A DNA stretch of 45,178 bases. Origin: Armatimonadota bacterium. GTDB taxonomy: Bacteria; Armatimonadota; UBA5829. The stretch covers positions 1 to 45,178 of the forward strand of contig JAMCYN010000172.1 of assembly GCA_023474015.1 (NCBI GenBank), read 5' to 3'. Below are positions 24,543 through 31,594 of this stretch, in pieces. The translations under genes were made by a program, and so were the position numbers. Within the stretch, counting starts at the first letter, position 1; the number at the start of each line of letters is the position of its first letter. The notes beneath the pieces are model-generated. The model had not been told where the DNA came from. It was given only the letters and a program-made list of their open reading frames with translations, and searched no databases.

Positions 24543-25388
24543 TTAGGAGCGGCGGGCGACAACAAGGCTGCGGCCGTAAAAATTGGAGGTGAGCGCATCG
24601 ACTCCTACCCCGTTACGTGAAGACGAACAGTGTACGAAGTAGCCATTCCCGGCATAGATGCCGCAGTGGTCGATGTAGGGGTTGCGACAGGCAAAGTATA
24701 GCCTGTCACCGGGTTGAAGCTGATCGAACGGAACGGCCGAGCCTACCTCGGCCTGTTCGCGGGCGGTGCGAGGCAGGTTGATGCTGAACTGGCCGAAGAT
24801 CATTCGGACAAAAGCCGAGCAGTCCATCCCCGCGTTGGGATCTGTACCGCCGAAGACATAGCGAACGCCGGAATATTGCATTGCCTGGCGAATAATGCGG
24901 TCGGTCCACGTCTCGCCTCTATTAACCAGGCCGCCGCGCGAAGTGAGATTGGTCCGGCTCTGGGGATTGCTCTTGGCGACCAGTTCGTAGGTGGTCAGCC
25001 GGACGCTCTTCGCGGGTATCCAACCGATTGCACCGTTGTTCATCAGGATGCCGTACCAGGCTCCCTCTTCCTTGACAATGGCGACGGGGGTCTCGGCCTT
25101 CACCACGGCCAACTTGCGGCCGCGGTAGGACTTCGACCGAAAGATGCTCGCGGAGGAGACTTGGACCATCCCGACGCGTCCCACCGTCACGGTGTTGGGC
25201 TTGGGCGCGGTTTTCTTCGGGAGGGGAGTCTGCCCGGAAACGGCCTTGGGCGAATCTCCCAGTTCCGGAGCCTCAAGGCTGAGCGTGAGTGTATTTGAGG
25301 CGTACGCGCACGAACACAGCCAGCAGGCCGCCAGCCCCAGCGTCAACACCCATCTGAAACAACGAATCAAACCGCGCTTTGCTCCCAT
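24543..25388 (-). CDS. SH3b-NlpC/P60 cell-wall peptidase (probable lipoprotein)
   Basis: NlpC/P60 enzymes cut peptide stems of peptidoglycan. The 281-residue protein has an N-terminal hydrophobic segment with a possible lipobox L19-A-A-C22, a Pro/Lys-rich linker, and an SH3b-like domain (about 67-130; SIFRSKSYRGRKLAVVKAET and WYGILMNNGAIGWIP). The papain-like domain has Cys190 in GMDCSAFVR, His241 in DHCGIYAG and His253 in FVHCSSS as the catalytic set, so it appears active. The start at 25388 (MGAKRG) was chosen for the signal sequence; GTG 25415 is possible and neither has a clear ribosome site. Confidence 0.88.
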   Translation of the reverse strand: MGAKRGLIRCFRWVLTLGLAACWLCSCAYASNTLTLSLEAPELGDSPKAVSGQTPLPKKTAPKPNTVTVGRVGMVQVSSASIFRSKSYRGRKLAVVKAETPVAIVKEEGAWYGILMNNGAIGWIPAKSVRLTTYELVAKSNPQSRTNLTSRGGLVNRGETWTDRIIRQAMQYSGVRYVFGGTDPNAGMDCSAFVRMIFGQFSINLPRTAREQAEVGSAVPFDQLQPGDRLYFACRNPYIDHCGIYAGNGYFVHCSSSRNGVGVDALTSNFYGRSLVVARRS

Positions 25389-25539
25389 CAATATGATTAT
25401 CGGCAGCCCGGCCACCGGTTGTTAGACGGCAAAACTGCCGGGTTGGTTCGCTCGATTCCGACAAATAACCCTGTTAGGCTTCGACATTGCGAGGGTAATG
25501 TCCTTCGTACAGGCTTATACGAACAAGGTGAAAACTACC

Positions 25540-26184
25540 ATGAGAACGAGTGTGGAGCGATTAGTGCACGTAGACACGGAATCGGCGCGGCTGGAGGGAA
25601 TACTCGGCCTGCCGGATGGCGCACAGGGCGTGGTCCTGTTTGCCCATGGGAGCGGCAGCGGCCGCCTGAGCCCGCGCAACCAGTATGTGGCGCGAGTGCT
25701 CAGGGAGAATGGCCTCGGAACCCTGCTTATTGATCTCCTTGAGAACTGGGAGGCGGATGACCGGAGCAAAGTCTTCGATATCGATCTCCTCGCCCAGCGC
25801 CTCCTCGAGGCTACCGATTGGCTGCGCCAGGAACCGTCCACGCGGGATCTGTCTATCGGCTACTTCGGCGCAAGCACCGGAGCGGCGGCAGCCTTGCAGG
25901 CGGCAGCCGGAAACCCTGAGATTGGCGCCGTAGTGTCGCGCGGAGGCAGGCCCGACCTGGCAATGCAATACCTGCCCGAAGTTAAAGCCCCCATCCTTCT
26001 GATAGTCGGCGGGATCGACGTTCCCGTGATTCCACTCAATCAGCAGGCTTACGAGCTTCTGAGCGGGCCGAAGGAGCTTGTGATCGTGCCGGGGGCGTCG
26101 CATCTCTTCGAGGAGCCCGGCGCCCTTGAGGAGGTTGCTCGGTTGGCAGCGGACTGGTTCAGCAGGCACCTGAGTGCGGAGTGA
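25540..26184 (+). CDS. Alpha/beta hydrolase, dienelactone-hydrolase-like
   Basis: The 214-residue protein has a compact alpha/beta hydrolase fold. HGSGSGRLSPRNQYVA (36-51) is the oxyanion and phosphate-like loop, GYFGASTGAAAAL holds nucleophile Ser112, VGGIDVPV has Asp160 and GASHLFEEPG has His188. All three catalytic residues are present. This form (HGSGSxxxSPRN) is common in small hydrolases found alone or fused to phosphoribosyltransferases; the substrate is unknown. The ATG at 25540 has AAGGTG nine bases upstream; ATG 25498 is possible but its GAGGG is too close. It is divergent from the NlpC/P60 gene. Confidence 0.85.
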   Translation: MRTSVERLVHVDTESARLEGILGLPDGAQGVVLFAHGSGSGRLSPRNQYVARVLRENGLGTLLIDLLENWEADDRSKVFDIDLLAQRLLEATDWLRQEPSTRDLSIGYFGASTGAAAALQAAAGNPEIGAVVSRGGRPDLAMQYLPEVKAPILLIVGGIDVPVIPLNQQAYELLSGPKELVIVPGASHLFEEPGALEEVARLAADWFSRHLSAE

Positions 26185-26186
26185 TA

Positions 26187-26262
26187 AGTGTGGAGTGTGG
26201 AGTGCGGAATGGGGAAAGGTTCCCTCACTCCGAACTCCACACTCCCAATTCCGCACTCGTAT
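26187..26262. repeat. Inverted pair of GTGTGGAGT-type tandem repeats
   Basis: Tandem GTGTGGA/GTGCGGA units on the left are answered by CTCCACACTCCCAATTCCG on the right, so the spacer between two convergent genes can fold as one long hairpin. It may serve as a bidirectional 3'-end structure. Confidence 0.6.
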
Positions 26263-26275
26263 GATGTTACCCGAA

Positions 26276-27406
26276 CTACTGCGCGGGCGCGGGCGGAGGA
26301 GGAGGCGGAGTGGTTTCCGGCTTCTCGCTCGCCGCGGGCGCAGGTGTAGGCGCAGGCTTAGGAGCCTCGACCTTCGGAGCGGGAGGGGCGGGCCTGGGAG
26401 CCGCGGGCTTCGGGGCAGGCTGCTGCATATTTACTGCAGGCTGCTTCGGCTTCTCGGGCGGAGGCATCAGCATGTTGTTGATCTTCGCCTTGGCCTGCAG
26501 TCCCTGGAACCACTGGCCCATCGCCATCGGGACCTTCTTCTCAAGAATCATTTTCTTGAGTTCAGCCTTCTCGGCGCCGGTGGCGTCTCTTCCGAGCTTC
26601 TCAGCCTCGATAATATGATAGCCGTAGAATGTCTTGATGGGCTCGCTGACCTGTCCGGCCTTGAGGTCGAACGCGACCTTCTCGAACTCCTGGACCATTC
26701 TTCCCTTGGTGAACCAGCCGAGGTCACCGCCCATCTTGGCGCTGCCCGGATCCTCGGAGACCTCAGTCGCGACCTTGGCGAAGTCCTCGCCATTCTTGAG
26801 TCTGAGAGCAATGGCGTCAATCTTGGTCTTGGCGGCCTCTTCCTGCTTGGCCTTGTCGGTAATGTCCTGCGGGAACCTGATGAGTATGTGCCTGGCCTTC
26901 ATCCATTCAGCATACTCAGCGTCCGTGACGACCACCTGGCGCTGCACGATCTTCTGAGCCAGCGCGGAGATCCGCGTGCCGGAAATGAAGCGGTCGTAGG
27001 TGATCTTGAACTGATTGAGCAACTGATCCACGCTCGTCATGTTCATTCTCTTCAGCGAGTCATTGATCTGAGCCTGCATCTCGGCCTGTGTCAGAGAAAT
27101 CTTATTCTTCTTGGCGGCCTCCTCGATCATCTTCTGATTGAGGACGTCCCCAAGGGAACTCGGGGCATTCCAGTTCCACATATCTCTCAAGAGTTCGCCC
27201 TTGGTGACCTTTGCGCCGTTCACAGTGCCGACAACTGTGCTATCGGGGGCCTTCCAGAACTTCTCCATAACCGCTTTTTGATCGAACTTGGCAGGCTTGG
27301 CTGCTTTCACCGCGGGTTTGGCGGTAGTGCTCGCAGCAAAAAGCATAGACGACAGCGCCAGACAGAGCAGCGCGGTCAGTGCCATCACCAGCATCCTATT
27401 ACGCAT
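26276..27406 (-). CDS. Exported peptidyl-prolyl isomerase (PpiC/PrsA/SurA type)
   Basis: The 376-residue protein has a signal peptide (NRMLVMALTALLCLALSSMLFA), a SurA/PrsA-like N-terminal helical part (about 60-180) and one parvulin domain. That domain includes KARHILIRFP, GEDFAKVATEVSEDPGSAKMGGDLGWF, AFDLKAGQVSEPIKTFYGYHIIEAE. A long C-terminal tail is rich in Pro, Ala and Lys and may span peptidoglycan. It helps folding of exported proteins outside the cytoplasm. The start at 27406 has AAAGGAGC eight bases upstream, ideal for ribosome binding. It has its own promoter at 27474-27446 although it lies behind the CPBP gene. Confidence 0.9.
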   Translation of the reverse strand: MRNRMLVMALTALLCLALSSMLFAASTTAKPAVKAAKPAKFDQKAVMEKFWKAPDSTVVGTVNGAKVTKGELLRDMWNWNAPSSLGDVLNQKMIEEAAKKNKISLTQAEMQAQINDSLKRMNMTSVDQLLNQFKITYDRFISGTRISALAQKIVQRQVVVTDAEYAEWMKARHILIRFPQDITDKAKQEEAAKTKIDAIALRLKNGEDFAKVATEVSEDPGSAKMGGDLGWFTKGRMVQEFEKVAFDLKAGQVSEPIKTFYGYHIIEAEKLGRDATGAEKAELKKMILEKKVPMAMGQWFQGLQAKAKINNMLMPPPEKPKQPAVNMQQPAPKPAAPRPAPPAPKVEAPKPAPTPAPAASEKPETTPPPPPPAPAQ

Positions 27407-27445
27407 AAACTGAGCTCCTTTCAAATCAAACCGTAATGTGAGAGA

Positions 27446-27474
27446 ATCATACTATAAATACAAGGATGGGTCAA
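27446..27474 (-). promoter_or_regulatory. Sigma70-like promoter for the PpiC-type gene
   Basis: On the minus strand TTGACC (27474-27469) and TATGAT (27451-27446) are 17 bases apart. The leader would be about 33 bases and contains the strong AAAGGAG site. Confidence 0.7.
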
Positions 27475-27529
27475 CCACCTCTAATATAACGAAGACAAAG
27501 CGGAGCTAGTTCCAAAAAAGTGGCTCGGC

Positions 27530-28507
27530 TCACGATCTGAGAATCATCACCAGCATTGTTACGCCGTTGTTGATCGCATGGCAAATAATGCAGGGCAGCA
27601 GCGAGCCAGTCTTTTCACGCGTCAGCGCAAGCACGCAGGCCAGGGCGAAGAGCATAAGGAACTGCCCGGGGAAAGTGGGATGAATGACGGCGAAGATAGT
27701 CGCGGAAAGTAGCGTCGCCGCCCACACGCCCATCTTCATCCTGAGGGCCGTGTAGAGAAAACCTCTGAAGAATGTCTCCTCGACAATCGGCGCGGCGAGC
27801 ACCGCCAAAATAAAGGCCATCGCCATTGCAGCCCCACCGTCCGCGGCCTGCCGGACAATCGGATGCTCCGGCGTCTGTATGTTGCGCAGAAGATTTTTCG
27901 ATAGATAATAGGTGATAAGAGCCGCCGTACCCACCGGGGGCAGCGCTGCGCAGTAGGCCGCTATCCCCCACCCGACTTCCTTGACGACGGAGTTGATCCG
28001 AAGCCCAATCTCGCGGACATCCTCGTGCGTATGCGATGTCAGCCACCACAAGCAGCCCATCCCGGCAGCAAACCCGCCGAGCATGGCCATGAGATGAAGC
28101 AGCAGGTAGGCGGAGGCGTCGGACTCGGTTATCCCCGAGGACTCGGTGACTATACCGGCAAATGCGCTCAGTATAAAGTAGGTCAGAAAATATGCTAAAA
28201 AGCCAACAAGCAGTACCGAGGACTGCACGCGAGGGCGCGGCGCATATCGAAGCGAGCGGCCGTATTTCTTGAAGAAGATAATGATAAGAACGAAGCCAAG
28301 AATCCCCGCCGTCACCAGTAGAGATACCAGCCACACCAACGGCGGTTTCATTGCCGACACCGACAACTCGTCAGCCCTACCCGAGCTCTCGGATCCAGTT
28401 ACCAACAAGTTCAGAGCGACCAGTGCCCCGACGATCAGCCCAATCACGAGCAGATAGCCGAGCCAGGACGAATCGTCGTCGGTGCATCGAGGCTGATTCA
28501 GTGCCAA
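27530..28507 (-). CDS. CPBP/CAAX-like intramembrane glutamic protease
   Basis: The 325-residue membrane protein has about eight hydrophobic helices. Near the C-terminus are the CPBP (Abi) motifs: E243-E244-xxx-R248 in PIVEETFFRGFLY, His276 in IFAVIHPTFPGQF, and His310/Asn313 in CHAINNG. The catalytic set of Rce1-type proteases is therefore complete. The substrate is unknown; in bacteria such proteins serve in bacteriocin immunity or protein processing. The TTG start lies directly after the divIVA stop, with AGAGGT as ribosome site, so it is in the division-gene operon. Confidence 0.87.
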   Translation of the reverse strand: MALNQPRCTDDDSSWLGYLLVIGLIVGALVALNLLVTGSESSGRADELSVSAMKPPLVWLVSLLVTAGILGFVLIIIFFKKYGRSLRYAPRPRVQSSVLLVGFLAYFLTYFILSAFAGIVTESSGITESDASAYLLLHLMAMLGGFAAGMGCLWWLTSHTHEDVREIGLRINSVVKEVGWGIAAYCAALPPVGTAALITYYLSKNLLRNIQTPEHPIVRQAADGGAAMAMAFILAVLAAPIVEETFFRGFLYTALRMKMGVWAATLLSATIFAVIHPTFPGQFLMLFALACVLALTREKTGSLLPCIICHAINNGVTMLVMILRS

Positions 28508-28981
28508 CTAGGCGACCTCTGAGCGGACCTCGTCGCGTGCCCCGCGCTTTTCGAGCCATTCGAGGTAGGTGCTCAGCATCTGCTTGAACTCAGACTCGAA
28601 GCGGTCCCTCGTGCCCTGCAACAAGGCGACATCGGCGCGGTATCTCTCGGATTCGGTCTGAGAATCGATGGTCATCCGCACGCGTGCCTGCTCGGCCTCT
28701 TGAAGAATCAACTCCGCCTGATGATGAGCGGCAGCCTTGACCTCTTCCGCGCTCTTTTGCGCGAGTGTGAGGGCATCGGTCATCGCCGACTCGATCTTCT
28801 TGATCCTGTCGAGGTCATCCTGTAGTGTATGTATCCGGCGCTGGAGTTCGTTCTTCTCCTTGAACGCCTCTTCGAGAGCGTCCGTGACCGAGCGTACGAA
28901 CTCGTCCACCTGGGCTCGATTGTAGCCCTTGAATGAAGTCTTAAATTGGGTGTGGACTATGTCCACGGGTGTTATTGCCAT
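28508..28981 (-). CDS. divIVA: Cell-division protein DivIVA
   Basis: DivIVA binds curved membrane at poles and septa and organises division and growth. The 157-residue protein starts with the membrane-binding domain ITPVDIVHTQFKTSFKGYNRAQVDEFV, followed by two coiled-coil stretches (about 30-70 and 75-150). The order yggS-sepF-proC-divIVA is the arrangement known downstream of ftsZ in Gram-positives and other Terrabacteria. It starts ten bases after the proC stop. Confidence 0.94.
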   Translation of the reverse strand: MAITPVDIVHTQFKTSFKGYNRAQVDEFVRSVTDALEEAFKEKNELQRRIHTLQDDLDRIKKIESAMTDALTLAQKSAEEVKAAAHHQAELILQEAEQARVRMTIDSQTESERYRADVALLQGTRDRFESEFKQMLSTYLEWLEKRGARDEVRSEVA

Positions 28982-28991
28982 TTCATTACCC

Positions 28992-29810
28992 TCAGCCGAG
29001 TTCCTCGGAGCGTTTGGTCGCCGCCTTTACCGCGTTGATCAGAGCCGAGCGGAAACCGGCGCTTTCAAGCGCGTCGATACCGGCGATGGTCGTTCCGCCG
29101 GGGCTTGTGACCCGATCCTTGAGATGGGCTGGATGTTCCCCGGTTTCCAACACCATGCGCGCGGCGCCCATCACCGTCTGCGCCGCCAGCTTGATGGAAA
29201 CAGCCCTGGTCAAGCCGACTCTCACGCCCGCGTCGGACAGGGCCTCAATCATAAGATAAACGTAAGCCGGGCCGCTTCCGCTCAGGCCGGTGACGGCGTC
29301 CAGCGACTTCTCGGGAACCTCGACCGAGATCCCCACCGCATCGAATATCGTTCGCGCAACCCCAGCCTGGTCATCAGTTACGGCCTTACCACGGCTGAAC
29401 CCCGTGGCCCCAGCCCCTATCTGGCTCGGCGTGTTCGGCATCGCCCGAACCACCGACGCGCCCTCGGGAAGCGCGGACTCGATCGACTGAAGTTTTACCC
29501 CGGCCGCTATCGAGACAATCAACTGTCCTGCTTTAATCTCGCCTGATACGCCCGAAAGAACCGTTGGAACCAACCCCGGCTTCACTGCGAGCAGGACAAC
29601 ATCGGCCCCGCGCACGGCGGAGGCATTGTCTGAAGTTGTATTGACCCCCAGCTCAGACGCAAGCGTCCCGAGCCTGGCGGCATCTATGTCCGCCATGGTG
29701 AGCGACGCGGCATCCACCAATCCGGCGGCGATCAGCCCCTTGGCGAACGCGGACCCCATCGCCCCGGCGCCTATAATTGTCAGTTTGCTTATGTTATTTG
29801 ATGTTACCAT
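28992..29810 (-). CDS. proC: Pyrroline-5-carboxylate reductase
   Basis: ProC makes proline from pyrroline-5-carboxylate with NAD(P)H. The 272-residue protein has the Rossmann start LTIIGAGAMGSAFAKGL, VLLAVKPG, VRAMPNTPSQIGAGATGF, GLSGSGPAYVYLMIEAL and the signature RVTSPGGTTIAGIDALES. The start at 29810 places ten residues before the Rossmann strand; GTG 29837 is open but longer than usual. It is commonly found in this division cluster, without a known functional reason. Confidence 0.95.
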   Translation of the reverse strand: MVTSNNISKLTIIGAGAMGSAFAKGLIAAGLVDAASLTMADIDAARLGTLASELGVNTTSDNASAVRGADVVLLAVKPGLVPTVLSGVSGEIKAGQLIVSIAAGVKLQSIESALPEGASVVRAMPNTPSQIGAGATGFSRGKAVTDDQAGVARTIFDAVGISVEVPEKSLDAVTGLSGSGPAYVYLMIEALSDAGVRVGLTRAVSIKLAAQTVMGAARMVLETGEHPAHLKDRVTSPGGTTIAGIDALESAGFRSALINAVKAATKRSEELG

Positions 29811-29877
29811 CGCTCGTAGCCCCAATGCTGACAACACCTGTTAGCGCGGCCCTTGGCCACTGCACGAAGCCTTGAGT

Positions 29878-29981
29878 TTGTCATGCTGAGGAGGAACGAC
29901 GAAGCATCTGCTTTGAACACTTCGTGGCAGTCCATCCATTCAGTTCAAAGCAGATTCTTCGCCTTCGGCTCAGAATGACAA
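29878..29981. repeat. Dispersed palindromic repeat, copy D
   Basis: The unit runs from TTGTCATGCTGAGGAGGAAC to GCTCAGAATGACAA. Flanks TGCACGAA (29861) and TTCGTGCA (about 29991) form outer terminal inverted repeats, giving a full element of about 140 bases. It sits between sepF and proC, inside the division operon, so the transcript must read through the hairpin or a new promoter must start after it. Confidence 0.85.
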
Positions 29982-30076
29982 GATTTCGGCGTTCGTGCAT
30001 TGCAGACAGGAAATCACGCTACGGATCACAAAAACCACAAGGACCCAGCGCATCCGCGCCGGGTCCCGATGTCGAT

Positions 30077-30526
30077 CTAGTTCTCGTGGAACAGGGCGTT
30101 GAGCTTGCGGCTGCCGCTCCCGTTCTCAACTTCTATCACGTAATTGCTCGGGGTGAAAAGATAGACCTTGTCCCCCACCTTTTCGATATAGCCGTCCAGG
30201 GCGTAGATAACTCCGCTGAGGAAGTCGATTACCCTGGTGCAAACCTCGGGCGTCGCCTTTTCGAGGTTCACGATCTGCTGATGACCCTCTTTCAGGCCGT
30301 CCGCTGCCTGTTGGGCGTTCTCGAACGACTGAATAGTCATCCACACCGACACGTAGGTCGGCCTTGACGAATGCACGCGGACCGTTGTCGGCCGTCTTCT
30401 GCCGGATGAGTCTTCCACGAACTCGACTTCCTCTTCTTCGTAGTCGGCCCAGCCGAGCTTCTCCTTGAACTTGCTCCATAGCCCTCGAGGCTGATCGTCG
30501 TACTCTTCTTGTGGTGCTGCTTTCAC
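30077..30526 (-). CDS. sepF: Cell-division protein SepF
   Basis: SepF anchors FtsZ to the membrane and shapes the septum. The 149-residue protein has an N-terminal amphipathic region (GLWSKFKEKLGWADYEEEE), a variable acidic/Arg-rich linker and the C-terminal SepF domain (about 60-145) with MTIQSFENAQQAADGLKEG, VNLEKATPEVCTRVIDFLSG, and KVGDKVYLFTPSNYVIEVE. GTG 30526 is the start, with GGGAGGG about eight bases upstream. SepF instead of ZipA/FtsA-only anchoring supports a Terrabacteria origin. Confidence 0.95.
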   Translation of the reverse strand: MKAAPQEEYDDQPRGLWSKFKEKLGWADYEEEEVEFVEDSSGRRRPTTVRVHSSRPTYVSVWMTIQSFENAQQAADGLKEGHQQIVNLEKATPEVCTRVIDFLSGVIYALDGYIEKVGDKVYLFTPSNYVIEVENGSGSRKLNALFHEN

Positions 30527-30649
30527 GCTTGTTACCCTCCCATTCAGGAAATGTCGCCAGCCATGGTTGGGTGTTGGGCGCCCACTCCGAATCCGTGACT
30601 AAGCGCACCTTTGCTTACTTTTTTTTGGATTTGCAATGTGCTGACTGCT

Positions 30650-31324
30650 CTACGCTCTCGGACCGAATATGGCCGTGCCGATACGCACCATGTTCGATCC
30701 CTCTTCGATAGCTATCTCAAAGTCCTGGGTCATGCCCATGGAGAGATAGAGCCGCTGCTCTTCCGGCAGCCTGTCCCATAACGCTTTCAACTTCGAGAAA
30801 TAGGGCCGCGTGTCCGCCGGGTTCGGCAGAAATGGCGCCATCCCCATCAGTCCGCAAAGCCTGATTCCCGTGATCACAGATATCTGATCGACCAGCCTCA
30901 AGGCCTCGTCGGCGCTCGCGCCGAACTTGGTGGGCTCGTCCGATATCTTCACTTCTACCAGAACGTCCATCCGCTTGCCTATCGCCTCGGCTCTGCGGCC
31001 GATTTCCCGGGCAAGCGTTTCGTCATCCACGCTATGTATCAGGCTGAACATCTCGACCGCGTGCCGCGCCTTGTTGCGCTGCAGATGGCCGATCATGTGC
31101 CAGCGCGCCGCGTCGCCGATTTGGCCGTATTTCACCTCGGCTTCCTGGACGTAGTTCTCGCCCAGGTCGGTCGCGCCGCATGCGATAGCTTCCCTGACCT
31201 CCTCCACGCCCCGCGTCTTGGTGACCACGACGAGCGTAATCTCGCTCGCCCCGCGCCCGGATTTCTCCGCCGCGACCGCTATGCGCTCTCTTACACCGCG
31301 CAGGTTATTTGATATGATGGACAT
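30650..31324 (-). CDS. yggS: Pyridoxal-phosphate homeostasis protein (YggS/YlmE)
   Basis: This single-domain PLP protein of the alanine-racemase fold balances PLP and amino-acid pools and has no known enzyme activity. The 224 residues show LVVVTKTR with PLP-binding Lys36, DLGENYVQEA, WHMIGHLQRNKAR, GLMGMAPF and LSMGMTQDFEIAIEEGSNMVRIGTAIFG. It is the first gene of the yggS-sepF-proC-divIVA group and has its own promoter at 31426-31399. Confidence 0.95.
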   Translation of the reverse strand: MSIISNNLRGVRERIAVAAEKSGRGASEITLVVVTKTRGVEEVREAIACGATDLGENYVQEAEVKYGQIGDAARWHMIGHLQRNKARHAVEMFSLIHSVDDETLAREIGRRAEAIGKRMDVLVEVKISDEPTKFGASADEALRLVDQISVITGIRLCGLMGMAPFLPNPADTRPYFSKLKALWDRLPEEQRLYLSMGMTQDFEIAIEEGSNMVRIGTAIFGPRA

Positions 31325-31398
31325 GTTCCAGCTTACGATTATTGCTGTCCACTCGTAATCACACGATTACTAGCGGTCAGACGTTTACTAGTTGGATA

Positions 31399-31426
31399 GT
31401 ATTACACCGAATTCCTTCTATGTCAA
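31399..31426 (-). promoter_or_regulatory. Sigma70-like promoter of the yggS-sepF operon
   Basis: On the minus strand TTGACA (31426-31421) and TAATAC (31404-31399) are 16 bases apart. The predicted leader is about 70 bases. Confidence 0.6.
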
Positions 31427-31477
31427 GTAAAGAGTTGTATAAAATTTGTGCCCGCAACCCAGACAGCTTATAGTCGA

Positions 31478-31593
31478 GGAAGGGAATTTCGCCACGAAAA
31501 CCCGAAAGGACGAAAACGCGAAAGGGGAAGGGACTTCTTGTGTTCCCTTTTCGTGTTTTCGTCCCTTGCGTTCTTTCGTGGTAATTCCCTTCC
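31478..31593. repeat. Long inverted repeat of CACGAAA-type units
   Basis: The left arm begins GGAAGGGAATTTCGCCACGA and the right arm ends TCGTGGTAATTCCCTTCC. Arms of about 50 bases match with few differences around a short centre (near 31534). Both arms are made of degenerate CGAAAG/ACGAAAA units. It sits between the radical SAM stop and the yggS promoter and must form a strong cruciform or hairpin. A related half-unit lies at 33530-33588. Confidence 0.75.
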
Positions 31594-31594
31594 G

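Noticed and set aside
26174..27436. Plus-strand open frame of 420 codons opposite the PpiC-type gene
   Set aside because: It is Arg/Leu/Gly-rich and runs antisense to a clear signal-peptide and parvulin gene with its own promoter and Shine-Dalgarno.
31478..31593. CACGAAA repeats as a CRISPR or centromere-like iteron
   Set aside because: The units are degenerate, unspaced and arranged as one inverted repeat; no replication or partition gene is near.
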